From an uncultured Ruminococcus sp. (GTDB lineage Bacteria > Bacillota > Clostridia > Oscillospirales > Ruminococcaceae): a stretch of DNA of 64,000 nt. The DNA is taken from NCBI GenBank assembly GCA_934474025.1, contig CAKSMF010000004.1, positions 181,646-245,645 on the forward strand, given 5' to 3'. The position numbers and the translations under genes were made by a program. The notes beneath the pieces were generated by a model, which did no database searches, was not told the DNA's origin, and saw nothing but the letters and a program-made list of their open reading frames with translations. Below are positions 17,735 to 26,679 of the stretch, one piece after another (the first letter of the stretch is position 1; each line of letters opens with the position of its first letter).

Positions 17735-19129
17735 ATGAATAAAAATACATTATACAGAATATATTCATCACTATTTATTGGAATATGCCTTGTACCGTCC
17801 GTATTTATGCCTTTTGTGAAAAGTGATACTTCCGCCGAAAAGCGTAAGCTTTCAGAAGCTCCGAAAGTTAAAACCGATGACGGTAAAATAAACTTCCAGT
17901 ACTTTGACGAATTTGAAACATACTTTTCAGAACATTTTGCATTTCGTCAAACACTCGTAACTCTTGACGGTTACTTTAAATCAAAAGTTTTAGGCACTTC
18001 CTCAAACAGTGATGTAATTGTAGGTAAAGATGACTGGCTATATTACGGGGAAACTGTTAATGATTTCCTTAATATAGGCACTTTGAGTGACCGAGGTATA
18101 AACAATATTAAAAATAACCTCGAAATTATAAATGATTACTGCAATCAGAATAATGCAAAATTTATTTTTACGATTGCACCAAATAAAAATTCAATATATC
18201 CGGAATATATGCCGTCCAATTATTCCCCCACTGAAAACAAAGGAAATTATGAAAAGCTTTCTGAAAGTTTTGACGATGATTTCCCGTATTGTGATATGAA
18301 AGAAGTCATTCTGAATACCAATTCAAATATTCCTCTTTATCACAAAAAAGACACTCACTGGAATAATTTAGGAGCTTATGCCGGTCACGCTAGAATTATG
18401 GAAATGCTTGGCAAAGAATTATGTCCGTCTGGTAACTGGACTATACGCAATGACCGCAAAGGTGATTTAGCTGAAATGATTTATCCTACTTCAAAAGCTG
18501 ATGATACTCAGATTTACAGTGACTATGATTTCAGATACCAGTATTTAGGACGTTTTAACAGCTTTGATGACATTTCAATAAAAACTTTCTGTGAAGGCAA
18601 ATCCGGAAATTTATTAATGTTCAGAGATTCATTCGGAGAAGCTATATTGCCGTTCATAGCTGAATGTTTCGGAACTGCTGAATTTTCAAGAGCTGTTCCT
18701 TATCGTCTTGACAATATAGGCAATGAAAATGTTGATAACGTTATACTTGAAATAGTAGAACGAAATATTCCTAATTTACAGAAATACGCTCCATTAATTC
18801 CTGCTCCGGTTATGAACACTCTTAATATAAAAAATCTTACAGTCTGTTCAGATGTTACAGTAAAACAGGAAGAAATCGGAAACTATCTTCATATTTTCGG
18901 AGAATTAGGCGACAATTTCTTTACATCTGACAATACAAAAATATATGTCACTGCAAATGGCGTAACTTATAGGGCGTTCAATGCATTTGAAGATAAACTG
19001 CTTGAACGTGAGGGTGAAGAAAGTGATAACGGATTTTCACTTTATATTCCTAAAAACTCTGATGTTACTCCAGACAATATAACCATTATATCCATAAACG
19101 ATGACGGAACAGCTGTTTCCTCACAGTAA
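17735..19129 (+). CDS. DHHW/AlgX-like O-acetyltransferase partner protein
   Basis: This family completes acyl transfer to the polymer outside the cell. The protein is 464 aa with an N-terminal membrane anchor (residues 9-28). The ALGX/AlgJ-like domain shows KDDWLYY near 98, the catalytic DTHW at 206-209 (HKKDTHWNNLGAY), and the GDSL-like serine block FRDSFGEAILPF near 290. The Ser/Asp/His pieces of the esterase-like active site are therefore present. It follows the MBOAT gene immediately and shares its operon. Confidence 0.88.
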   Translation: MNKNTLYRIYSSLFIGICLVPSVFMPFVKSDTSAEKRKLSEAPKVKTDDGKINFQYFDEFETYFSEHFAFRQTLVTLDGYFKSKVLGTSSNSDVIVGKDDWLYYGETVNDFLNIGTLSDRGINNIKNNLEIINDYCNQNNAKFIFTIAPNKNSIYPEYMPSNYSPTENKGNYEKLSESFDDDFPYCDMKEVILNTNSNIPLYHKKDTHWNNLGAYAGHARIMEMLGKELCPSGNWTIRNDRKGDLAEMIYPTSKADDTQIYSDYDFRYQYLGRFNSFDDISIKTFCEGKSGNLLMFRDSFGEAILPFIAECFGTAEFSRAVPYRLDNIGNENVDNVILEIVERNIPNLQKYAPLIPAPVMNTLNIKNLTVCSDVTVKQEEIGNYLHIFGELGDNFFTSDNTKIYVTANGVTYRAFNAFEDKLLEREGEESDNGFSLYIPKNSDVTPDNITIISINDDGTAVSSQ

Positions 19130-19144
19130 GAAAGGATTATATAC

Positions 19145-21694
19145 ATGAATAAAACAAAGGTATCTGTAGTTGTTTCAGCCCTTGTAATGACCGTTACCAC
19201 AATTGTACCATTCAATAACATATATGCGGAAAGCTCCACAGTATATAAGGAGTTCAATGAAAATGACGTAAATGGTACAGTTACAGTTAAAATTCCGGAA
19301 AATACAACGGCAGATATAAAAATAACCTTTACTTCACCGGAAGTCACTGACGAACCTTATTACATAGCAAGTCTGACAGGCGGAAAAATACAGTCATTCG
19401 CCATAGAAGGCAGAGATACTACTGAAAACGATTACAGAAATTATAAACTTAATGTTTCGGTTACTGATACAAATTACAAAAGTACTATAACTTATGTTGA
19501 TACATTTACAGTACCAGATGTTAATGATAATCCCAACAGTTTCAAAAAACTTGACTATAATTTTTCACTTGGCGACAATTATTCAGGAAAACAATGGGAA
19601 ATATCTTCTGAAACTGAAACTGAAAAAAATATAAAACTTTATTTTAGTTCATATAGCTTGGGTGATGTAAATTCAGATGGTCTTGTTGATGCTGTTGACG
19701 CTTCAATGATACTTAATGAATATTCTCTTTTGTCTACAGATGAAAAAGGTACTTTCACTGAAAATCAGAAACTTTCTGCCAATGTAAACAACGACAGTGT
19801 AATTGATGCTGTTGATGCTTCAATGGTACTCAATTACTATGCAGAAATTTCTACAGGTGGCAATCCGTCATGGGAAGATATAATTAATCCGTCAGGTTCA
19901 ACAACTGCAACTACTATCAGTACCACTACTACAACAAATACTAATTCCACAACTACCACAACAGCGACTACTACAAGTATTCCACCGTCAACCGTTGATT
20001 ACTCGTCATATAAGGAATCAATACAGTTACTTCAAACACAAATAGATACTATGAAATTTCATAATTACTATGTCTACGACTTAAACAATGACGGCGTTTA
20101 TGAACTTATAACTGAAATGGGTACAACTGAAGATGATAATAAATATTCAGTATACACCATGAAAAACAATGAAATGACATTTATAGCTGATATTGATGCT
20201 ATTAACAGTACATTGGTTGAAAAAGACGGAAATCTTTACAAAGATTATACAGTATCCAAAAAACAGACAGTTGAACAGATTATATTTGACGGCAGTAAAA
20301 TTACAACAAAAAGTATGTATGAAAATACTTCCGGAATACATCAGGACTACGGAAAAGCTATAAATGCATATGATTGGAGCGATTTGTCAGGTATTCCAGC
20401 AAAATCAGGTACAACAAGTACTTCAACTACTTCAAATAACACTACTTCAACTACATCAACTACTGCAAAAACCTCAAATAGCACTACTTCAACTACATCA
20501 ACTACTGCAAAAACCTCAAATAGCACTACTTCAACTACATCAACTACTGCAAAGACTTCAAATAGCACTACTTCAAGTACCTCAACTACTGCAAAGACTT
20601 CAAACAACACTACTTCAACTACATCAACTACCGCAAAGACCTCAAATAGCACTACTTTAAGTACCTCAACTACTGCACAAACTTCAAATAACACTACATC
20701 AAATACAACAGCAACAACTATATCACAGGAAGAACTTGAACAGGCTATCAGTAAAGCTATTCCTGCTAACGTTGCCAATCCAGAATACAGTTATACTGAT
20801 GTAAATAACGATAATATTCCGGAACTCTTTATCAGAGCTGAATATGAATCAGGTACAAGAATAGGTATACTTACTTACACTAACGGAGATTTTAATGACA
20901 CAACTGTAATGGGCGAAAATGTTTATATAAACTCAGAAAAAAATCTCATAAAAATCACTACAAAAGAAGGAGCAGCAGCTACTTTCTTCTATAAAATATC
21001 AAGTAATAATAATGTTGAACTTATTGATAAATTTGTAGCGTATATCAACGAATACTATTATAATGATTCATCAATCACAAAAACAGATTTTAATAATAAA
21101 TTATCAGCATATGATTCTATATCATGGTCTGAACTCACTTATACAAAATATCCTTTATATCAGGACTGCCCAAATATTGAAAACGCTCCTGAAGATATGA
21201 TTTACTATTCTACTGCTATGAGAGGTACTGTTATTACAGATTCCGAGGGACTTAATATGCGTACCGGAGCAGGTACTACTTACAGTATTATCCAAACGCT
21301 TCCTAAAGACACCGAAATTCAGGTTTTAGGCAGTGGAAGTAACTGGTACTACATTAAATACAATGACAATTATGGTTATGTAAGTTCAGATTTTGTTTTT
21401 CTTACATATAATTCAAAAGCATTATATGACGGATATCCAAATATTGAAAACGCTCCGTCAGATATGGTTTTCACATCTACTCCTATAAAAGCCGTTGTTA
21501 GTACAGATTCCGGCGGACTCAATATGCGTACCGGAGCAGACACCACTTACAGCATTATTCAGACAATTCCAAAGGGAACTGAAATTCAGGTTTTAGGCAG
21601 TGGAAGTAACTGGTATTACATTACATACAATGACAGTTATGGTTATGTAAGTGAAGATTTTGTTACTCTTATTTCTGAAAATTCCATTGACTAA
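19145..21694 (+). CDS. Secreted protein with internal dockerin, Thr-rich repeats and two SH3b domains
   Basis: This 849-aa protein has a signal peptide (residues 1-28). A beta-rich region to about 175 follows, then a dockerin with two calcium loops (GDVNSDGLVDAVDAS and NVNNDSVIDAVDAS) at about 176-240. A Thr linker, a first unknown domain (280-420), a 14-residue Thr/Ser repeat block (about 420-520) and a second unknown domain (520-665) come next. Two bacterial SH3 domains end the protein (GLNMRTGAGTTYSIIQTLPK and its near copy). SH3b domains usually bind peptidoglycan. The dockerin would attach it to a cohesin. It lies in the O-acyltransferase operon, 15 bp after the DHHW gene. Confidence 0.88.
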   Translation: MNKTKVSVVVSALVMTVTTIVPFNNIYAESSTVYKEFNENDVNGTVTVKIPENTTADIKITFTSPEVTDEPYYIASLTGGKIQSFAIEGRDTTENDYRNYKLNVSVTDTNYKSTITYVDTFTVPDVNDNPNSFKKLDYNFSLGDNYSGKQWEISSETETEKNIKLYFSSYSLGDVNSDGLVDAVDASMILNEYSLLSTDEKGTFTENQKLSANVNNDSVIDAVDASMVLNYYAEISTGGNPSWEDIINPSGSTTATTISTTTTTNTNSTTTTTATTTSIPPSTVDYSSYKESIQLLQTQIDTMKFHNYYVYDLNNDGVYELITEMGTTEDDNKYSVYTMKNNEMTFIADIDAINSTLVEKDGNLYKDYTVSKKQTVEQIIFDGSKITTKSMYENTSGIHQDYGKAINAYDWSDLSGIPAKSGTTSTSTTSNNTTSTTSTTAKTSNSTTSTTSTTAKTSNSTTSTTSTTAKTSNSTTSSTSTTAKTSNNTTSTTSTTAKTSNSTTLSTSTTAQTSNNTTSNTTATTISQEELEQAISKAIPANVANPEYSYTDVNNDNIPELFIRAEYESGTRIGILTYTNGDFNDTTVMGENVYINSEKNLIKITTKEGAAATFFYKISSNNNVELIDKFVAYINEYYYNDSSITKTDFNNKLSAYDSISWSELTYTKYPLYQDCPNIENAPEDMIYYSTAMRGTVITDSEGLNMRTGAGTTYSIIQTLPKDTEIQVLGSGSNWYYIKYNDNYGYVSSDFVFLTYNSKALYDGYPNIENAPSDMVFTSTPIKAVVSTDSGGLNMRTGADTTYSIIQTIPKGTEIQVLGSGSNWYYITYNDSYGYVSEDFVTLISENSID
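20410..20700 (+). repeat. 42-bp coding minisatellite (Thr/Ser repeats)
   Basis: About six tandem copies of a 42-bp unit encode the 14-residue unit TSTTSTTAKTSNST, with small variations (AKT/AQT, NST/NNT, TTSS/TTLS). It is an in-frame linker and length changes by slippage would keep the frame. Confidence 0.9.
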
Positions 21695-21715
21695 CTCCGG
21701 AAAAAATAGTATAAT
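21687..21715 (+). promoter_or_regulatory. Promoter of the penicillin-binding protein gene, overlapping the previous stop codon
   Basis: TTGACT and TATAAT are separated by 17 bp. The -35 box lies in the last codons of the SH3b gene, so the transpeptidase gene can be transcribed apart from the surface operon. Confidence 0.7.
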
Positions 21716-21761
21716 AAAATTATAGATAATTACAGAACAGACAAAAGGGGTACTTGCAAAT

Positions 21762-23357
21762 ATGAAATTTGGAAAAAAAGAGTTTATTTCACTCTTTCTT
21801 GCCGGAGTGATGACGGCTGTAAATGTTTCATGCAGTTCGGAAAAGGCAACTGAAAGTCTCTCAGAGTCTGAACCAGATGCCAAACCGGTTATCATGAATG
21901 TAAAAGAAGGTTCTTTTATGGAAGCTCCGCATTCAGGAATAGTAAAGGCAGAAAACCGCAGAGAACAAAGCAGAAATACTGAAATTTCTGATTCTGAAAC
22001 TACAACTACTAATACCCAAACCACTACCGCCACTACTGATACAAATACATCAGAAACAACAACTACTACAATTATAGACGTTTCGCATTCTGAAAGAGGA
22101 AACATCTATGATACTAATGGTGTTGTACTCGTAAAAAGCGAACCAGACGGCAACAGAAAGTATTCTGTAAAATACGGAACAGCTTTCGGCAACATAATAA
22201 GCGAAGTTTCGGGAGGTCTTGAAGTATCATTCAATGATATTCTAAGTGCATCTGACCCTTATTCAGAAAATGCCTCCGAAAGACTCGGAAAATCAGTACA
22301 GCTTACTCTTGATGCGGATATTCAGAATCAAATTTATGAATATATGCAAAATGTAAATATAGTTGGTTCTGTTGTTGTTATGAGAACTGACGGTTCTGTT
22401 ATGGCAGATGTTTCTTATCCGTCATTTGACCCTACAGAATACAATTCAAATCCGAATTACATAGATGTTGTTGGCTATGGTGCTTTACAAAACAAAACTC
22501 TTGAAAAACAACCACCGGGTTCATGTTTCAAGATTATGACAGAAATTATCGCTGACAAACATGAAATATATTCTCTTTATGATGACGGTACATGGTATTC
22601 AGACGAGGGAGTTATAGTTGACTGGGACCATGATACAAATCCATATTATCCTATGGAAAGAAGTCTATACTCCGCTTTTGTAAATTCAAGTAACATTTTC
22701 TTTGCCAAAGTCTTTGACCAGCTTGGAGAAGAAACCGTTCGTAGCGATTTAAAAGAACTGTTTCACTTTGGAGATAACTGCGATATAGAATGTGATTTCG
22801 GTACAATTTCAAGCAGTATGGAAATTACCTGTATGGACGATTTAAGAAGAAGTGCATTCGGTCAGGCGTATGTCCGCACAAGCCCTATGTTTCTTGCAAC
22901 TCTCTGCCGTGAAGCTATTTTCGGCGATATGGTAAAACCGTTTATGTTAAAAAATGTAATCGATTCAAGCGGTGCAAATTCAGTACTCCTTGAGGGTTCT
23001 AAGCCATATGAAGTTATAGCATCTGTTCCTGAAAACTGCCGACAGAATATTCTTGACGGTATGCTTGGTGTTGGTTCTGATTTAGGAGTATATGCCGGTG
23101 AAAATTACACTTTCTATGCAAAAACCGGTACTGCTGAAACTGGCGGTTCAGATATTCTCTATATAACCGGCTGTATGAAAAATATCAATGATAATACAGA
23201 AAGTTCCCCTATATATGAGGATTACAGCAATTATCACGAAAACGGTTCTTATATAGTAGTCATGCAAATGCAGAATCCTAATGACTATGGATTTAATTTC
23301 TCAAGCGAATCTGCATATCTTTATCAGGGAATTATAAATATCCTTGCAAATCAATAA
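21762..23357 (+). CDS. Lipid-anchored penicillin-binding transpeptidase (FtsI/PbpA-like)
   Basis: This is a peptidoglycan-type D,D-transpeptidase domain. The 531-aa protein carries all three active-site motifs: Ser254-x-x-Lys257 (PPGSCFKI), Ser309-x-Asn311 (VNSSNIFF) and Lys454-Thr-Gly (YAKTGTAET). The remnant ERGNIYDTNGVVLV at 111 is the standard start of the family's N-terminal part. Instead of a membrane helix it has a lipoprotein signal with Cys24 (NVSCSSE) and a Thr/Ser-rich linker. The N-terminal dimerisation domain is short. It may crosslink wall or modify surface proteins; its exact role is unknown. It has its own promoter and terminator. Confidence 0.9.
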   Translation: MKFGKKEFISLFLAGVMTAVNVSCSSEKATESLSESEPDAKPVIMNVKEGSFMEAPHSGIVKAENRREQSRNTEISDSETTTTNTQTTTATTDTNTSETTTTTIIDVSHSERGNIYDTNGVVLVKSEPDGNRKYSVKYGTAFGNIISEVSGGLEVSFNDILSASDPYSENASERLGKSVQLTLDADIQNQIYEYMQNVNIVGSVVVMRTDGSVMADVSYPSFDPTEYNSNPNYIDVVGYGALQNKTLEKQPPGSCFKIMTEIIADKHEIYSLYDDGTWYSDEGVIVDWDHDTNPYYPMERSLYSAFVNSSNIFFAKVFDQLGEETVRSDLKELFHFGDNCDIECDFGTISSSMEITCMDDLRRSAFGQAYVRTSPMFLATLCREAIFGDMVKPFMLKNVIDSSGANSVLLEGSKPYEVIASVPENCRQNILDGMLGVGSDLGVYAGENYTFYAKTGTAETGGSDILYITGCMKNINDNTESSPIYEDYSNYHENGSYIVVMQMQNPNDYGFNFSSESAYLYQGIINILANQ

Positions 23358-23364
23358 AACTTTT

Positions 23365-23397
23365 ATCCGTGGATATCGTATTATTCACGGATTTTTT
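23365..23397 (+). terminator. Terminator after the transpeptidase gene
   Basis: ATCCGTG and CACGGAT pair over a 14-base loop and are followed by six T. Confidence 0.82.
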
Positions 23398-23404
23398 GTA
23401 ACTA

Positions 23405-23433
23405 TTGACATAACAGGAAAACAATGTTATAAT
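23405..23433 (+). promoter_or_regulatory. Promoter of the GH26 mannanase gene
   Basis: A perfect TTGACA and TATAAT are separated by 17 bp, 42 bp before the start codon. Confidence 0.88.
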
Positions 23434-23475
23434 AATTTAAGCATAATATTGCATTTTATTATGGAGGAGATTATT

Positions 23476-25452
23476 ATGAAAGGCAAACTTAAAAAGGCAT
23501 TTTCGCTTATCACAGCTACCGCAATGTCAGCAATTTCAATATCATCAGTGCTTCCGGCTTACGCTGAAAAAAAATCTGAAACTGCTGAAATGACAAAATT
23601 CCCTTACACTATCGAAGGTGAAGATTTATACGAAAACATCAACACCGACAACAAAACAAAAACTCAGCTCTGGACTGCTATTTATCAGGACGAAATCCCG
23701 AATTTTTCCGGTGAAGGTTTCGCTTACCTCACAGGAAATGCTATCGGATTTAAAGTAACTGTTCCGGAAGACGGTATGTATCAGGTTACAGCAAGAGTTG
23801 CACAAATCCTTGACAAAGAGGGCAACGGCAGAACTGAAACTATGTCTGTAAACGGTTCTGAATACACAAAGAATGTTCCTTATTCAAAGGAATGGATTGA
23901 CTTTGATTTTGGTACTGTACGTCTTAATGCCGGCGAAAATACTATTGAATTCCTTAACAAATACGGATATATGGCTATTGATACTGTAACAGTTTCTGTA
24001 GCAGAAAAGAAAGATTATTCAGTTGCTACAGATGAAACCTGTGACCCTGATGCTACTCCGGAAACAAAATCTCTTATGAAATATTTAAAGAGCGTTTACG
24101 GTAAACACACAATCTCCGGTCAGCAGGAAATTTATGGTGGCGGTCACAATAACAACTACGAATGGGAAAATGAATTTATCGAAAAACTTACCGGAAAAGT
24201 TCCTGCTATACGCGGTATTGACTTCATGAATTACAACCCACTTTACGGCTGGGACGACGGTTCAACCGAACGTGGTATAGAATGGGTAAAGGAAAGAAAT
24301 GGTATTCTTACAGCATCATGGCATATAAATGTTCCTATCGACTTTGATAACTATGAACTTGGTGAACCTGTTGACTGGAAAGAATGCACTTATCAGAACT
24401 ATCAGAAATCAGGAAGTACTTTCAATACAGCAAACGTTCTTGAAGAAGGCACTAAAGAACGTGAATACTTTGAACTCGCTATGGAAGACCTCGCTGAACA
24501 GTTACAGAAACTTCAAGACCAAAACGTTCCTATAATCCTCCGTCCTCTCCATGAAGCACAGGGAAATGAAGGAAATTACGGCGATGGTACTTCATGGTTC
24601 TGGTGGGGTGACAGAGGTGCAGAAGTTTATAAAAAACTCTGGAAACTCCTTTACACAACACTTACTGAAAAATATGAACTTCATAACATTATCTGGGAAT
24701 TCAACAGCTATGATTACGGAAATTCACAAACATGGTATCCGGGTGATGAATACGTTGATATTGTAGCTTATGATAAGTACAATGTTCAGTACAACAGAGG
24801 AGACGGTAAAAGTTCAGGTCCTAACCTCTTAGCTATCTCAAGCAAATTCGATTACCTCTTTAAGCTTACAAATGGTAAAAAAATGGTAGCTATGGCTGAA
24901 AATGATACCGTTCCTGCTATGGATAATATGCTTATTGAAGATGCTAACTGGTTGTATTTCTGCCCTTGGTATGACGGTGGTGAAGACGGCGGAACTGCTT
25001 TCCTCGGCGAAGCTTATCAGGATTATGATGAATTTACAAAAATGTATCAGAGTGAATATTGTATTACTCTTGATGAACTTCCGGAAGACCTCTATTCATT
25101 CGGCGGAACTGAAAATCCAACAACTGCTACAACAACTACTACAGGAAAAGATACATCAACAACCACAACAACAGTAACTACTACTTTCCCAGAAAAGCCA
25201 GTAGGTTTATCATATGGCGATTCTAACTGTGACGGCGAAGTAAATATTGCTGATGCTGTACTTATAATGCAGACCCTCTCAAATTCAGATGAATATACAC
25301 TTTCTGACCAAGGCAGAATGAATGCTGATTTAGTTAATGCCGGTGACGGTGTAACTACTCTTGATGCTTTGGCTATTCAAATGATTATGGCAGATATAAT
25401 CGATGATAAACACCTTCCGATAACTTCCGAAGATATAGAAAAATTACAATAA
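23476..25452 (+). CDS. Cellulosomal GH26 endo-beta-1,4-mannanase with CBM35-like module and dockerin
   Basis: This secreted enzyme should cut mannan or glucomannan backbones. The start is ATG after GGAGG, giving 658 aa. Order: signal peptide 1-30, a CBM35-like carbohydrate-binding module about 42-176 (YTIEGEDLYE...IDTVTVSV), GH26 catalytic domain about 190-540, Thr linker 548-572, dockerin 579-650. The likely acid/base is Glu360 in LRPLHEAQG and the nucleophile Glu475 in VAMAENDTVP, at the GH26 spacing. The dockerin loops are DSNCDGEVNIAD and GDGVTTLDALAIQ. It stands alone between its own promoter and terminator. Confidence 0.94.
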   Translation: MKGKLKKAFSLITATAMSAISISSVLPAYAEKKSETAEMTKFPYTIEGEDLYENINTDNKTKTQLWTAIYQDEIPNFSGEGFAYLTGNAIGFKVTVPEDGMYQVTARVAQILDKEGNGRTETMSVNGSEYTKNVPYSKEWIDFDFGTVRLNAGENTIEFLNKYGYMAIDTVTVSVAEKKDYSVATDETCDPDATPETKSLMKYLKSVYGKHTISGQQEIYGGGHNNNYEWENEFIEKLTGKVPAIRGIDFMNYNPLYGWDDGSTERGIEWVKERNGILTASWHINVPIDFDNYELGEPVDWKECTYQNYQKSGSTFNTANVLEEGTKEREYFELAMEDLAEQLQKLQDQNVPIILRPLHEAQGNEGNYGDGTSWFWWGDRGAEVYKKLWKLLYTTLTEKYELHNIIWEFNSYDYGNSQTWYPGDEYVDIVAYDKYNVQYNRGDGKSSGPNLLAISSKFDYLFKLTNGKKMVAMAENDTVPAMDNMLIEDANWLYFCPWYDGGEDGGTAFLGEAYQDYDEFTKMYQSEYCITLDELPEDLYSFGGTENPTTATTTTTGKDTSTTTTTVTTTFPEKPVGLSYGDSNCDGEVNIADAVLIMQTLSNSDEYTLSDQGRMNADLVNAGDGVTTLDALAIQMIMADIIDDKHLPITSEDIEKLQ

Positions 25453-25460
25453 ATAAAAAG

Positions 25461-25492
25461 ACTCTCCGCTTTTAACAACGGAGAGTTTTTTT
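25461..25492 (+). terminator. Terminator after the GH26 gene
   Basis: ACTCTCCG and CGGAGAGT form a perfect 8-bp stem with a ten-base loop and a T-run. It lies between convergent genes; the minus-strand T-run is weak. Confidence 0.88.
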
Positions 25493-25497
25493 AATAA

Positions 25498-26652
25498 TCA
25501 GTTATCATCATAAAAAACATTATATGTCATTGCTCTGTGGCTGTACGTACTTAAAACTATTCCGATAGTGGCATACATACTTACCATTGCAGTACCGCCG
25601 GCACTCATAAACGGCAACGGAACGCCTATTACAGGAGCAACTTTTAAAACCATTCCGATATTCATTACACAATGAGCAAAAAGCATTCCGAATGCCCCCA
25701 TGCATATGAAACTTCCGAGACGGTCACGGGATAAGCGACTATTTGCAAATATTTTAAGGCAGATATAGGCGAGTATTATAAGGATTCCAATAGCTCCGAC
25801 AAATCCGAATACCTGTCCGGCATACGTGAAAATAAAATCGTTGTGTATTTCAGGAACGTATATATAATCACTTTTATCAGCAAACAGACCTTTTCCGAAA
25901 ACTCCACCGGATTCAAGTGCAGATAGTCCTAAATCCTGCTGATATTCAATATAATCCGGGTCTGTTCCGGGGTGAAAAAGTATCAGTATTCTTTTTTTAT
26001 GAAAGTCACTAAGTGCAAAAAACCACATTCCGGCAATTCCGGCTGCTGCTACAAACGGTGCTATAACAAGATATTTCCATGAAATTTTTGCGGAACATAT
26101 CATGAATACAAACATTACTGCAAATACTATAGCTGTTCCGTAATCACCTTGTTTTGCAACTATTACAAGGGGAACTGCTCCATGCAGACAAAGCAATAAC
26201 ATATGCAATGGTTTATTCATATCTTCCTCATCATAAGAAAGATGATATGCAAACGTTAATATAAAAACAATTTTCAGGACTTCCGACGGCTGAAACTGAA
26301 ATGAACCCAGTTTCAACCATGCTTTATCATCTGCTCCTGCTCTCTGATAGCCAAGTGAAGTAAATGTCAATCCAACTAACACAAGTGCCACCGGAACATA
26401 TATAAACCATAGTTTAACAAGTTTATGATAGTCAATGAATGACAATAATATTGCAACCCCTATTCCGAGTATCATTGAAAAAAGCTGTGTACGCCAATAA
26501 CTATCCCCAACGCCTTCTATTGCACTTATTCCGCTCTTACTTATAGAATAAATCAATAATGTACTTATTATCGAACATATAATAACTGCAATAAGCAATC
26601 CTACATCAATGCTATGTTTACTTTCCGACAGATTTTTAAAAGCCGATTTCAT
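25498..26652 (-). CDS. rodA: SEDS-family peptidoglycan polymerase RodA
   Basis: RodA polymerises lipid II into glycan strands for side-wall growth, with a partner class B PBP. The protein is 384 aa with about ten membrane helices. Family signatures are GYQRAGADDKAWLKLGSFQFQPSE (split by the usual Gly), KQGDYGTAIVF, the late GGVFGKGLF and PLPFMSAGGTAM. The start follows AGGAGAGC. FtsW and SpoVE share this fold; the compact length and lack of a division-cluster context favour RodA. It is last in the row nnr, lipoprotein, yifB, rodA. Confidence 0.88.
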   Translation of the reverse strand: MKSAFKNLSESKHSIDVGLLIAVIICSIISTLLIYSISKSGISAIEGVGDSYWRTQLFSMILGIGVAILLSFIDYHKLVKLWFIYVPVALVLVGLTFTSLGYQRAGADDKAWLKLGSFQFQPSEVLKIVFILTFAYHLSYDEEDMNKPLHMLLLCLHGAVPLVIVAKQGDYGTAIVFAVMFVFMICSAKISWKYLVIAPFVAAAGIAGMWFFALSDFHKKRILILFHPGTDPDYIEYQQDLGLSALESGGVFGKGLFADKSDYIYVPEIHNDFIFTYAGQVFGFVGAIGILIILAYICLKIFANSRLSRDRLGSFICMGAFGMLFAHCVMNIGMVLKVAPVIGVPLPFMSAGGTAMVSMYATIGIVLSTYSHRAMTYNVFYDDN

Positions 26653-26679
26653 TTTGCTCTCCTTTTTATTCTGAACTTT

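Noticed and set aside
20410..20700. Regular repeats that could suggest a CRISPR array
   Set aside because: The units are adjacent with no unique spacers, keep the reading frame and encode a Thr/Ser linker.
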